Assembly: GCA_003415625.1 (NCBI GenBank)
Contig: PYIU01000003.1
Span: 4,712,001 to 4,776,000 of the forward strand
Source: Aquanectria penicillioides
Lineage: Eukaryota; Ascomycota; Sordariomycetes; Hypocreales; Nectriaceae
DNA: 64,000 nucleotides
Reading direction: 5' to 3'
A model generated the notes under the pieces. It worked only from the letters and a program-made list of their open reading frames with translations. It searched no databases and was not told the origin of the DNA. This document shows, piece by piece, positions 44,378-55,007 of this stretch. A program made the position numbers and the translations under genes. Numbering within the stretch: position 1 is the first letter of the stretch; each line of letters starts with the position of its first letter.

Positions 44378-46468
44378 ATGGATATCCTCAAGGTCCTTTC
44401 GCGAGGCACTAAGAAGACCGGAAAGGGCAGCCAGGCCACCGCTGGTGGCGCTACGAAGCTGCCCTCTGCAGGAACCACCTCGAACCCTCAACTCTTCCAT
44501 GACGAGGTCCGTGGTCAGAAGAGGAAGCGTACTCGCAACGAGCCCGAGGCGCAGGTTCCCGCCGAACTGCCTGAAGTCGACTTCTTCGCACCCAAGCCCG
44601 AGAGTGCCCCCAAGGCCCCGTCCGAGTCCCGAAACATCGAACGAGCCCCGAGTCCCACCTCGGCCGCCCCTCCACTGCTGGATGAGGATGAATGCCGCCA
44701 ATTGCTGCGGTCGCACCGTCTCAAAATCACCCTCTTGTCCAAGCCCGAAGACCAATCAAAAGTCAAAAAGTCTAAGAAGAAGAAGAAGAAGAAGCAACCT
44801 ACTGTGGAGGTGAAGAAGGACTCCAAGAGGCAGCTCTTCCCCCAGCCTCTCAACTCGTTTGGCGAGTTGCGAAGCGCCTATGGTATCTCACGCAGAGTAG
44901 CCGAGAATCTCGTTGCTCAGGGGTACCGTGTCCCCACGGAAGTTCAGATGGGCAGCCTGCCGCTCCTGTTGAACCCCGATGTGGCATTGAAGGATGAGGA
45001 TGGGCTGGACGAAGGAGTCGACTTCCTTGCTGTTGCACCTACTGGAAGTGGCAAGACCATCAGTTTCCTCATCCCTGCAATCAACAACATTATGCGCCGA
45101 CGGGCAGCGGAGGACTTGCACAGCATCCACGAACTCGAGGCCATCGTCGTCGCACCAACCCGAGAGCTTGTCCACCAGATTGTCAATGAAGGGAACAAGA
45201 TTGCCCAAGGAACTGGGCTCAAGATTGTGGCCATGAGGAAAGGCATAACTCTTTCGGCAGAGCAGCAGGAAGTTGCAGAGGACAGTTCTGAAGATGAAGA
45301 TGACGGGGCCGCCGAGTCTGAAGATGAGAATGAGAAGGGAGATGACAAGCCAAAGCCTGTCACAAAAGCCGACATCTTGGTCACAACGCCTCTTCTATTG
45401 TTAAACTTCCTCACCTCTGGGCCAGCGAGCATGCAAAAGGTCCTACCAACCATCCGAGACTTGATCCTAGACGAAGCGGATGTTTTACTAGATCCTCTTT
45501 TCCGGGAACAGATGCTAGGTATCTGGACAGCGTGCACCAACCCTGGCCTCCGACTCTCCTTCTGGTCGGCCACCATGGGATCTAACATCGAGACCCTGGT
45601 TACCGAAAAGCTTGCATCGCGAGCTCAGTCACGAGACATTACACAGAAACCCTTCGTCCGATTGGTCGTTGGTCTGAAGGATACTGCGGTTCCCAACGTC
45701 ACGCACAAGCTCACTTACACGGCATCTGAGCAAGGAAAACTGCTAGCCCTCCGCCAGCTGTTGCATCCGACATCGAGCGAGGACTCAGGACCTCCCCTGA
45801 GACCCCCTTTCCTAGTCTTTACGCAGACGATCGACCGAGCAACTGCCCTGCACGAGGAATTGAAATACGACATCCCATTAGAGGCCGGCGGTTCCACCCG
45901 AATCGCAGCTCTCCACAGCGGGTTAGCTGATTCTGCCCGTGCAACGATCATGCGCAAATTCCGGGCAGGAGAAATCTGGGTTTTGATTACAACTGACGTC
46001 TTGGCCCGTGGTGTGGATTTCGCCGGCGTCAACGGCGTGGTGAACTATGATGTGCCTGGTTCAAGTGCCGGCTACGTGCACCGCGCAGGACGAACGGGCC
46101 GTGCTGGTCGAGAGGGCGGCGTGGCAGTGACATTCTACACCAAGGAGGACATTCCTTTCGTCAAGATGGTTGCCAACGTGATTGCCGCGAGCGAGAAGCA
46201 GGCTGGCAAAACAGGCGACGAGGCGGGTGTTCAGAAATGGCTGCTAGACGCTCTGCCTAATGTTGCCAAGGCTGATAGAAAGAAGCTGAAGGAACGCGGA
46301 GTGGAGGTTCGCCGTAGCGGCAGCAAAGCCAAGATCACATCCAAGAGTGGCTACGAGAGGCGCAAGGAAAACAACAGGCGTGGTGCTATTGAAGGGAGCA
46401 AGAAACGGAAGCTTCACCAAAATGATGAAGGAAGTGGTGATGATGAGGAGTGGGGTGGGTTCGACTGA
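44378..46468 (+). CDS. rok1: ATP-dependent DEAD-box RNA helicase Rok1
   Basis: Nucleolar helicase for 40S ribosome assembly that acts on snoRNA/pre-rRNA duplexes. Single exon, 696 residues. The start is the ATG giving MDILKVLSRG, the conserved Rok1 N-terminus, and not the longer open frame. A basic run SKKKKKKKQP lies near 132-141. Helicase motifs follow in order: Q-motif region RVPTEVQMGSLPLLL, motif I APTGSGKT (220-227), PTRELVHQ, an acidic insert of about 35 residues, TTPLLLLNF, motif II DEAD, motif III SAT, HSGLADSARATIMRKFRAGE, TTDVLARGVDF and motif VI HRAGRTGRAGREG. The Lys/Arg-rich C-terminus ends in an acidic tail. A GGAT tandem repeat begins 6 bp after the stop. Confidence 0.96.
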   Translation: MDILKVLSRGTKKTGKGSQATAGGATKLPSAGTTSNPQLFHDEVRGQKRKRTRNEPEAQVPAELPEVDFFAPKPESAPKAPSESRNIERAPSPTSAAPPLLDEDECRQLLRSHRLKITLLSKPEDQSKVKKSKKKKKKKQPTVEVKKDSKRQLFPQPLNSFGELRSAYGISRRVAENLVAQGYRVPTEVQMGSLPLLLNPDVALKDEDGLDEGVDFLAVAPTGSGKTISFLIPAINNIMRRRAAEDLHSIHELEAIVVAPTRELVHQIVNEGNKIAQGTGLKIVAMRKGITLSAEQQEVAEDSSEDEDDGAAESEDENEKGDDKPKPVTKADILVTTPLLLLNFLTSGPASMQKVLPTIRDLILDEADVLLDPLFREQMLGIWTACTNPGLRLSFWSATMGSNIETLVTEKLASRAQSRDITQKPFVRLVVGLKDTAVPNVTHKLTYTASEQGKLLALRQLLHPTSSEDSGPPLRPPFLVFTQTIDRATALHEELKYDIPLEAGGSTRIAALHSGLADSARATIMRKFRAGEIWVLITTDVLARGVDFAGVNGVVNYDVPGSSAGYVHRAGRTGRAGREGGVAVTFYTKEDIPFVKMVANVIAASEKQAGKTGDEAGVQKWLLDALPNVAKADRKKLKERGVEVRRSGSKAKITSKSGYERRKENNRRGAIEGSKKRKLHQNDEGSGDDEEWGGFD

Positions 46469-46473
46469 GCTAT

Positions 46474-46499
46474 GATGGATGGATGGATGGATGGATGGA
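46474..46499. repeat. (GGAT)n microsatellite
   Basis: About six GGAT/GATG tetramers immediately after the rok1 stop codon, in its 3' UTR. Confidence 0.9.
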
Positions 46500-47162
46500 A
46501 AGAGTGGATAGAGATCCTATTCGATACGACAGTCTTCACCTCTTCTCAAGATGGAAGAAAAAGCCAAGCGTGTCGAGGCCAAGCAACCGCGAAATGAAAC
46601 AAACATTGATTCCAAGCTTTTATAGTGCCACTCATGTCTCGTGCAACCTCCCCAAAGCGGCAAGTAAGATGGCTGCCGGGCCAAAGAAGTAAAAGAAGGA
46701 CGAAGGAAAGGAACGGGCTGGTTCTTAGCTTGCAAGGGGGAATTTGACATCCACGACCCTGCCCCCCAGGTGTGCAACTTTTCTCAGGTTGATGGTGGGA
46801 GGTCCAAGCAAGCTTCATTCTTGGCCTTTTCTTGGACGTCTTGGCCGGCCCAATTCCCCCCCCAACTAGGCTGGATCGGCGTGGATGCGTCGCTTGTTCA
46901 TTTCGTCCGGGAAATCAACCCACAAAGGCAGGCTCGATGGCAATCAAAGGCCATGGGCTCGCCTGGGATGTTTCGGCGCAGATCCGCAGAGGCCAGAAGG
47001 CGGCCGGGTCAGGCTACAGGTGGGATCGTTGTCGAACCAGCTGCACGTGGAAAAAGTGTGTGCCTGATGGACGCTGGACAAAGCCAGTGATCAGCACACA
47101 CATGGCACAGCCTCAGCGAGATATTTGCCAAGGACGGGCTAAGCTGATACGACCAAGAAGGG

Positions 47163-47186
47163 AAAAAAAAAAAAAAAAAAAAAAAA
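47163..47186. repeat. Poly(A) tract, 24 bases
   Basis: Uninterrupted run of 24 A on the plus strand, followed by GCCAAGACTCTGG. Confidence 0.9.
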
Positions 47187-47657
47187 GCCAAGACTCTGGT
47201 CATACATTGTTGATGCGCCCGGATCCCCGGGGGTGTTTGCTGGCATTGCTGCAAGGTAAAATAAAAGACAAAAATGCCTCCCAACCAGCCGTTGTTGTCT
47301 CTTCTGGGGTTGCAGCGGCTGATGACGGCAGAAGTTCCGGGTGGATGATGCCCAGGCAGTAATAAGTGGTGGTTATGCAAGGTCCACGCTTGGTGCGAAT
47401 GGCCCGTTTTGGGGGCCAGACAACATAACATAATACAGCAGACAGAGGGAGGGAGGGGGGGAGAGAGAGAAAAGAGGAGTGTCTCTGTATTGTCGAGCTT
47501 CCAACTACACCAGCGATAGACGCTGTATTGGGCAGGGGGCGTTCCAGACTGACAAGATGTCTTGCAGCATGGTGGCTGGGAAAATGGCCCATCTCCCTCA
47601 CCTGACCCTAATAAGGAAGAGTCAAGACTCTTGGCCACAAACACCAACAAGACTCGG

Positions 47658-47661
<4 letters not shown>

Positions 47662-47693
<32 letters not shown>
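47662..47693. repeat. Poly(T) tract, 32 bases
   Basis: Uninterrupted run of 32 T on the plus strand, preceded at about 30 bp by GAGTCAAGACTCTTGGCC. It mirrors the poly(A) tract 475 bp to the left. Confidence 0.9.
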
Positions 47694-47696
<3 letters not shown>

Positions 47697-48240
47697 CTTA
47701 CGGTGAGCGGGATATTATTGCAGCTGTGCCTGTCCCGTGTGCCTGTACCTGCGCTGCTGCTGCTGCGCCTGCGTCCTGCACGCCAGAGCGTGGCGAAGGG
47801 AGGGGACGGGGGGCGTCACTCATTCAAAACCGCCTTAAACCACATGGTGGTCCTTTAAGGTTCAAATCAGTTGGTCATGTCCTTGGGGCGGATTTCCAAT
47901 CCTGGCCTCCTGAAACACTGCGAGTCCACTAATTGGCCAGGGTCGGGACGCCGTCGTCCTTGGCTATCTGCCCGAGCAAGACTTCGCTCACCAGATCTGC
48001 CGCTCGCTCGTTGGCTTTGGCCCAAGAAGCTGCTTGGCAGCCAGTCTCCAGGGGAAGCAGCAAATCCGTCACTTTAGTCTATGGGTGGTTTTTTTCTGTG
48101 CCCTGTTCAATATGTAAGGGAAGCATTCCCAAGGTCCCTCTGGCGCTGTCGCCGATACCTCATCATCATCCTCCTCCTCATCATCATCATCATCATCACC
48201 TGGCCAGCAGCTTCACTCGCACTTGTTCCTACTACACCCT

Positions 48241-48306
48241 CACTCACTCAATCATTCACTCACTCACTCACTCACTCACTCACTCACTCACTCACTCACT
48301 CACTCA
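48241..48306. repeat. (CTCA)n microsatellite
   Basis: About 15 CTCA tetramers, once broken by ATCATT, ending about 370 bp upstream of the Tos1-like start. It resembles the array at 14094-14154. Confidence 0.9.
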
Positions 48307-48674
48307 TTCATTCATTCATTCTCTCAGTTTATCTACTTCATACATCCCCCCCCCCTTCACCACTCTTCTCTCGCTCTCGTCCCATTTTATTCATATAAGT
48401 TGCATACAATCCTTTACGCTGTTGGCCCAAATCCTGCCACGCTGTTGGCACGAATCCTCCCCCGGCTGTTGGTCCCGCATCCTTCAACACCTCAGCTCAA
48501 TAAAGAAGACGCTCCCCACTACTGCCGCCTTGTTACGGAAAAATTATCATCTCAGGAACACGTTCCCGCGTTCCCGCGTTCCCGCGAACTCTTCCTCTGC
48601 TCCATCAAAGGAAGAGAGAAAAGAGGCGAAGTGAAACCAAACAGAACTAAGCGCCTTGATAGCTTGCAGCTGCC

Positions 48675-50307
48675 ATGAAGTACAACTCCGCCATTGTCTT
48701 GGCCACCGTCGGCCTGGCCTCTGCTCTAACCCAGCAATGCTCCGGTACTGCCGTCGACGAGGGAGGCAACTGGTTCTGCGGTCTCGTCAAGCAGATTCTT
48801 TATGAGGGAATCTCTGGAAGCGGCACCTACAAGGGCGTCAGCAACATGGCTGAGAATGGGCAGTGCTCGTCCGAGGATGTCGCTTACAGCGGTGCTCTCG
48901 CCCCCCTCGATGAGGATGTAAGTGTGAATTTTATTATTCCGCATTGTTTTCATAACCCTCTTCTTTCTGCGACAGATGATTTCCCTTCTCTTAGAACTAC
49001 ACTAATCAAGGTCTCTCCAGCTCTCTATCCACGTCCGCGGTCCCATCAACTTTAAGGAGTTCGCCGTATACCACCTTGCATCTGACAGCAAGAAGCGTGA
49101 CCTCCCCTCTCCCCACGTCCATGCCCGCCGACATGGGCACCAGCACTTCCACGAGGAGCGCAAGCACAAGCGAGCCGAATGGGTGACGGCCACCATTGAC
49201 GGAAAGGTCGTCTCCTGGGAGAACAACTACTTTGGCCCGTCCACACAAGTAGCTGCCGCCGCCAGCTCTGCCGTCAGCTCTGCCGCTCCCGTTGCCGCGA
49301 CTCAGGCCGTGGAAAAGTCCAACGAGCAAGCCAAGTCTACAAGCTCGGCAGCCTCAGCCAAGACTACTACCAAGTCTAGCTCCAAGTCTTCGTCTTCGTC
49401 TTCATCCTCGTCTTCGTCCACTTCCGGCGGCGCCTGGCAGCGCACTTCGTACTACAGTGCCGAGAAGCAGGTCTCCGACAACGTCGTCTTCCTCGGAAAC
49501 TATGGAGGCCAGGGATCTGGTGTCTGGGATACGTGAGTCTACCTAGCTATAGCACAGCATTACAGCATATTTCACCGCCTCGAGAGACACGGCCGCTAAC
49601 TCTTCCTAACAACAGCACTTGGGGCAACTCTCTCTCCTACCTGAACTCGAACGGCGATGGCGGTTCTAGCTCTCCTCAGATCCTCAAGGATGTCTACATC
49701 CCTTCCAACAAGGAGTTTTCCATCTTCAGCGCCGAGAAGTGCGACGGCACCTGCGGCTACTCTCGCGCCTCTGATGTTGCTTACAGTACGTTGTCTATTC
49801 CCTTTCGTCACTACACCCACCAATATCCAGCACCTTGCTAACACTACTCTCACCTCCCTAGAGGGTTTCTCTGGCGCCAACAAGGTCTTCCTCTTCCAGT
49901 TCAAGATGCCCCTGGACGGTGACCGCGGCTTCAACGGCGACATGCCAGCTCTCTGGGCTCTCAACGGACGCATCCCCCGCACCATGCAGTACGGCGACTG
50001 CAGCTGCTGGAAGACCGGCTGTGGCGAGGTCGACATCTACGAGGTCCTGGCTTCTGGTGACACCAAGTGTAAGAGCACTTTCCACCTCCAGAACGGCGCT
50101 GGCAGCTCCGACTACTTCGACCGTCCCGTCGACTCCTACATCAAGGTTGCTACCGTGTTTGACGAGAAGACGGCCAGCGTCGCCATCAAGCAGCTGTCTG
50201 ACGACTTTGACTTCAGCGAGGGCCTCAGCGATGAGACCGTCCGCTCGTGGCTGTCCGGATACGCGAACAACGCCCAGGGAAGCAGCCTGTTCCAGCTCTC
50301 GAGCTAA
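48675..50307 (+). CDS. tos1: Tos1-like secreted cell-wall protein (DUF2403/DUF2401)
   Basis: Cell-wall protein of the yeast TOS1/YJL171C type, regarded as a putative glucan-modifying enzyme. Exons are 48675-48917, 49021-49532, 49616-49785 and 49862-50307 (introns of 103, 83 and 76 bp), giving 456 residues. A signal peptide at 1-18 ends ASA. The N-terminal domain (about 19-185, DUF2403-like) contains DEGGNWFCG and HVRGPINFKEFAVYHL. A Ser/Ala/Thr-rich linker with a run of Ser separates it from the C-terminal domain (about 235-456, DUF2401-like). That domain has DNVVFLGNYGGQGSGVWDTT, the Cys-rich AEKCDGTCGYS, FNGDMPALWALNGRIPR and CSCWKTGCGEVDIYEVL. The acidic motif GEVDIYE resembles a glycosidase active site. 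There is no GPI signal at the end. Exon joints keep frame, and each restores the family sequence. Confidence 0.93.
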
Positions 50308-50728
50308 ATGTAACGACTTGAGAATGAGTGCAAGTGCTAGACACTTGGATACATGTGTATGACATTACTGCCTGTGTTTTTTCTGTCTCTTGTACATAGA
50401 TTTGTTCCCGAATATATACACTCAAAGAGCTTCAATATGAAAGGAACAGAGCGATTGTTCTTTCATGTTTTATCTTGCGATTCTCCCAATTACATGCCAG
50501 TCACCTCATCACCTCCGTTCAGTCACAATGCAAGAGAGAATAAGATCTGTCAGTGTCGCATACAGCTGTATATACGGTCATCGTTGAAATGTCAATGCCA
50601 GGCTGTCTATTTTGTACAGAGAGGTCTTTCTAGGGTATAGGCACTTCTACAATATTTTACAACTCCTCGTCATCATACATGGTCGTCGCCACTCAGCGTG
50701 CTTCAACTCTAAATCGTACGCGTTCCTT
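50308..50728. other. Convergent 3' region
   Basis: About 420 bp between the stops of the Tos1-like gene and the lysyl-tRNA synthetase gene. No gene seen. Confidence 0.6.
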
Positions 50729-52692
50729 TTAGACAGAGGGTTTATCCTGCCCAGTGCTGTCCTCGGCCGCAGTGTCCGGCTTCCGCGCCTCCTCGGTGGC
50801 CGAAAGACCAACTACGTTCTTCAGAGTGCCGAAGCTCAGACAGTCACTAATACGGTTTGCACCCGAGAAGAGCATTACCAACCGTTCAACACCACAGCCC
50901 CAGCCCCCAGTGGGTGGCAGGCCATAGTCCAGCGCCTTGACAAAACTCTGGTCCAACGGGGCGCTTTCGCCATCCTCATCGAGAAAGCTAAGCTCTTCCT
51001 CAACGGCATCAGAATCAACCTCGGGCGCTTCGATAGCGATGACGCCGTCGGGTTTGTTGACAAGGTTGCGGTGGTCGATCAACTTCTGCTTCTGGGCCTC
51101 TGGGTCGTTCTCCTCCTCGTACATGTTGGCCAGTTCGCGACCTCCAATAAAAAGTTCAGCGCGAGCGGACACAAGCTGGTAGGTGCGGGGGCAGAGGAAG
51201 CTCTTCGCCAAAGGCGACATGCAGGTAGGGTGATTTGTGATGAGGATAGGTTCCTCGAATGACTTGGGCTCCAAGTAGATGGCGGCAAGTCGGTCTAGGA
51301 GCTTAGAAAGAGAGTTTGGTACCTCGCCAGGTACACTGATGCCAGCTAGCTTGAGGATAGCCAACAGCTCTGGTAGAGCTCCTTCAGCGGTTAGTTTCGG
51401 GAGACGGATTCCAAGGGCTTCCTCCAGGCCCGGAACAAATTCAACCCGTTTGAATGGCCTCTCGAATTTGGTAAGGTCAATTGGCGGCAGTGATGTTAAT
51501 TGCGTGGAAATGAGCTTTTGAGAATGCTCAGCCAAGCTGCACAGAAGATTCTCCGTCTCCATGATCAAATCCTCCAGGTTGCTGTAGGCGCTGTAGAACT
51601 CGCACATTGTGAACTCTGGGTTGTGTGTTCCATCGATGCCTTCATTTCGAAACGCTGGGCCAATCTCAAAGACTTTGTCAACACCACCAATCACCAGGCG
51701 CTTGAGCCAAAGCTCAGGAGCAATGCGAAGGGCAAGATCCCGATCCTTGAACTCGGTCGCCTGAGTAACAAAGGGGCGCGCTACCGCACCGCCAGCGTTT
51801 TCTGCCAGAATTGGTGTTTGGAACTCCAAAAACCTCTTCGAATGCAAGTAGTCACGCATATGCTTTGTGATTTCGGATCGTAGTCTCAAGACATCAACGG
51901 CAGCACGGTTCACTAGCATATCGACATGTCGCTCTTGCATACGGGTTTTGGGGTCTGTGAGCTTCTCAGGGATTTGCTCCATGGCTGGGGACATAAGCTC
52001 AGGGAGCTCGGTAGCGGAGATGGTGAGCTCGCCAGCTTTGGTACGGGTTGGAACTCCAGTGATTGCTGCCAGATTGTAAGCATCTGGGAAACGAGAGTGA
52101 ACATTGGGATCCTACAGATGTGGTCGCCCACTTCTATCAAACTCCTAAACAGGCCGAATTTTCGATTCCTGCTATCATGCTCCTTCATACACTCTGCCTT
52201 GTTGACCATAACTTGGAGGCGTTCAAACTCGTTCACGATGTCGAGAAAGATGAGATACTTTCCGGCCACTCGCTTAGACCGAACACGACCATATACGGTA
52301 ACTTTATCCAATTCAGCAGCCTCAATACGGTTGAAAGCGTCTATAAACTCAGGTACCGTATACCGCTGGTGGAGATGCTTCAGGCGAGGATGGCTCTCGG
52401 GATAGAGAGGATCTTCACTCTGCTGCTCCTCCCACAGCATTGTACGGCGCTGCTTCTTAAAGGGTGAGACTTGCTCAGAGTCATCCTCAAGAAATCTGGT
52501 CGAGTCACTTCCCAAGGCAGAAGATGTAGAGAGGTTCCTCCGTGAGGCAATACTCTGCACACTCAATCCTCCCCTCTTCGTCACAGAGCTACCTTGGCAA
52601 AGCGTGTGAGAACATCGGACAATTCCAAGCGCTCTGGGAGGAATAGATTGTATCAACGGCCGGCTGGCCAAGCGAAGGTATTGTACAGACAT
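50729..52692 (-). CDS. msk1: Mitochondrial lysyl-tRNA synthetase
   Basis: Class II aminoacyl-tRNA synthetase that charges mitochondrial tRNA-Lys. Exons on minus are 52692-52116 and 52065-50729 (50-bp intron), giving 637 residues. The N-terminal 60 residues are rich in Arg, Ser and Leu with almost no acidic residues, as in a mitochondrial presequence. The OB-fold anticodon domain (about 110-240) contains VTVYGRVRSKRVAGKYLIFLDI and is split by the intron; joining gives GDHISITGVPTRTKAGELT. The catalytic domain has ALRIAPELWLKRL, motif 2 FEIGPAFRNEGIDGTHNPEF with CEFY, and motif 3 GWGCGVERLVMLFSG. A further 25 residues follow the catalytic core. It is divergent from arp4. Confidence 0.95.
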
Positions 52693-53257
52693 TGTTTAAG
52701 CCTTTCAATTGGGTTAGCTACAAGTTCATGACCCAAAAATTGAAGTGAGAAAAAAAAAAGGCATGTCCAGATGGGATCAGGTAATGGCAGGTTATAATCA
52801 ACCACAGCAAGCTGTGTCAATCGCAGCGGTTCTGAAGCGATTATGCGAATTCATCATGAAGAAGCTGGACGAAGAACACAATATGAAATAGCAAAAGGTT
52901 ACTCACAATCATAATGGCAACACGGAACTCGCGCTCCATGTGTGGGAAAAAGAAGAGCAGATTTTCGAGGCTTCGGCAAGAAATTTATTTATGTTCCGCC
53001 AACAATGCCGCAGTTTTTCCGGCGGCAGACCAGCCACCGGACCACTTACTAGCCACAAGCTCCACCACTGGACAACCATGAGGCTTTCGTTTGTGAGGCG
53101 TCCAGCTCGCAGAGCTCACCAACCACCAAGCCAAGGCTGAAATTTGTTCCAACGCGACATCATCTGGCGCAACTCTACCAAAACTCGCGACTCTCCGCGT
53201 TGGATCTCCCAATTGGTTCCCCCACCACCACCTTGCGACTCTTCCCACACAGTGACC
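52693..53257. promoter_or_regulatory. Divergent promoter region of msk1 and arp4
   Basis: 565 bp between opposite-facing start codons. No gene seen in between. Contains an A run at 52749-52759. Confidence 0.55.
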
Positions 53258-54734
53258 ATGGCCCAACAGCCTATTTCCTCGTCGGCGCAGCCTACCGACA
53301 TCTACGGAGGAGGTTCGCTAGCTCTCTCGCGCGTCATCACCCCGTGAGCATACATGCTAACATTTGTATCGTGTAGATGAGGTCTCTGCGCTCGTCCTCG
53401 ACCCCGGCTACTGCAACACGCGCGCTGGCTTCGCCGGCGAAGATGTTCCCAAGTCCATTCTCCCTTCATTCTATGGCCACACAACCAAAGAGCCCACCAC
53501 CGACCTCTTTGGCGATGAGTGCTTGATCCCGCGCGCCGACTTCGAGGTCCGAAACTACATGAACCGAGATAGCGTTGTGGAAGACTGGGATGTCGCGTCC
53601 AGGATCTGGGAGAACATGCTTGTGAAGCGCCTACAGCCCGATCGCCCAACTCCCCCCTCCAAGAACGGCCTGAACGACGATCCCAAGGACCAGACCCAGG
53701 ATGGCGAGGGAGACGTTGCCATGGATGATGCTGCCGAGGCGGCAGAGAAGCCCCTCCAGGAGAGCCCCTTGTTGATGACCGACGCTCCTTGGAACACCCC
53801 TAAGTCACGAGAGAAGGCTATTGAGATTATCATGGAGAACTGGGGATGCCCGGCTTTCTGGCTTAGCAGAACTCCAGTCCTGGCTGCCTTCGCTGCTGGC
53901 AAAGCTACTTCCCTCGTCATTGATGTTGGTGGCGCAAACACTTCAGTCACAGCAATCCACGACGGCATGGTCCTTAAGAGATCGATCCAGAAGTCGCCCG
54001 TTGGTGGTCTCTGGCTGTCGTCTCAGATTCGTAGCCTCTGGGATACCTCGGAGCCCAAGGTCGATTTGACCCCTACCTTCATGATCGAGAACAAAACTCC
54101 CGTTGATGCCCTCGCATCGCCTCAAGTTCGCCTTCGACACTTCCCCTTCCAAATCAACGACTCTTTCCGTGCTTATGAGGAAGAGCGCGTCTTGACAGAG
54201 TTCAAGGAGTCTGTGGTTGAGGTATGGCGCGGCCCTGGTCGATACAACGTTCCCGGAAACGAGGAGTACGTTAAAACCCAGCCCGGCCGAGTGTTCGAGA
54301 TGCCCGACGGATACAACCAGATGTGGCGCGAGCAGCGATTCCGAGTGACTGAGGGCATGTGGGATGAGACCGCCGGGTACCCTCTGGCCGAGGCGGACCG
54401 ACTCACCAAGGCTCAGACCATCCCTGAGCTGATCCGCTCAGCGCTCAATGCTGTTGATGTTGACTTGCGTGGAAACCTGCTTGCGAACGTGGTCGTCACT
54501 GGCAGTACCAGCTTGATCAATGGCTTCAATGACCGACTCAACAACGAGTTGACGGCCATGTACCCTGGTCTCAAGATCAAGATCCACGCGGCGGGCTTGA
54601 CCAGCGAGCGTCGCTTCGGCGCTTGGATTGGCGGTAGCATCCTCGCCAGCTTGGGTACGTTCCACCAAATGTGGATCTCGCGCAAGGAGTACGAGGAGAA
54701 CGGACCCAACGTGGTCGAGAAGCGGTGCAAGTAA
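53258..54734 (+). CDS. arp4: Actin-related protein 4 (Arp4)
   Basis: Nuclear actin-related protein shared by the NuA4 acetyltransferase and the INO80 and SWR1 remodellers. Exons are 53258-53312 and 53377-54734 (64-bp intron), giving 470 residues. The joined N-terminus PTDIYGGDEVSALVLDPG leads into the actin fold: GYCNTRAGFAGEDVPKSILP, then an Arp4-type acidic insert (about 125-150), the phosphate-2 loop VIDVGGANTSVTAIHDGMVL and GSTSLINGFNDRLNNEL near the C-terminus, followed by RFGAWIGGSILASLGTF. The C-terminal actin motif is therefore intact. The intron donor is GTTCGC, an uncommon form, but no other GT keeps frame. Exon 1 is only 55 nt. Confidence 0.95.
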
Positions 54735-55007
54735 ACACCTTGGAGGATGTTTTATGGAGGTGGACTTCCGGCGTACGGAGTTAGGGAGATGATGCGCTTT
54801 TTCAGCTGAAACATGGAAAAGCCTGGCTCCAAAAAGAGTTCGGTTTAGACTTGATAGGAAATATATGACAGCAATTCTCGGATTCTCTCTCTCCGTTGGC
54901 GTGGTAAAAAATCATTGTTCCCATTGAGGGGGGCTGATGGAGTCTTTCAAAGTATCCAAGGTCATTCACTATATAAATACAAATTGCAACCCAACCCATT
55001 TGACACA

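Larger units (their letters stand above)
46500..48674. other. 2.2-kb intergenic region with homopolymers and simple repeats
   Basis: No supportable gene. It contains a run of 24 A (47163-47186), a run of 32 T (47662-47693), CAT/TCA triplets (48155-48200), a CTCA array (48241-48306) and CATT units after it. The part after 48.2 kb is pyrimidine-rich and is probably the promoter and leader of the Tos1-like gene. Confidence 0.55.
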
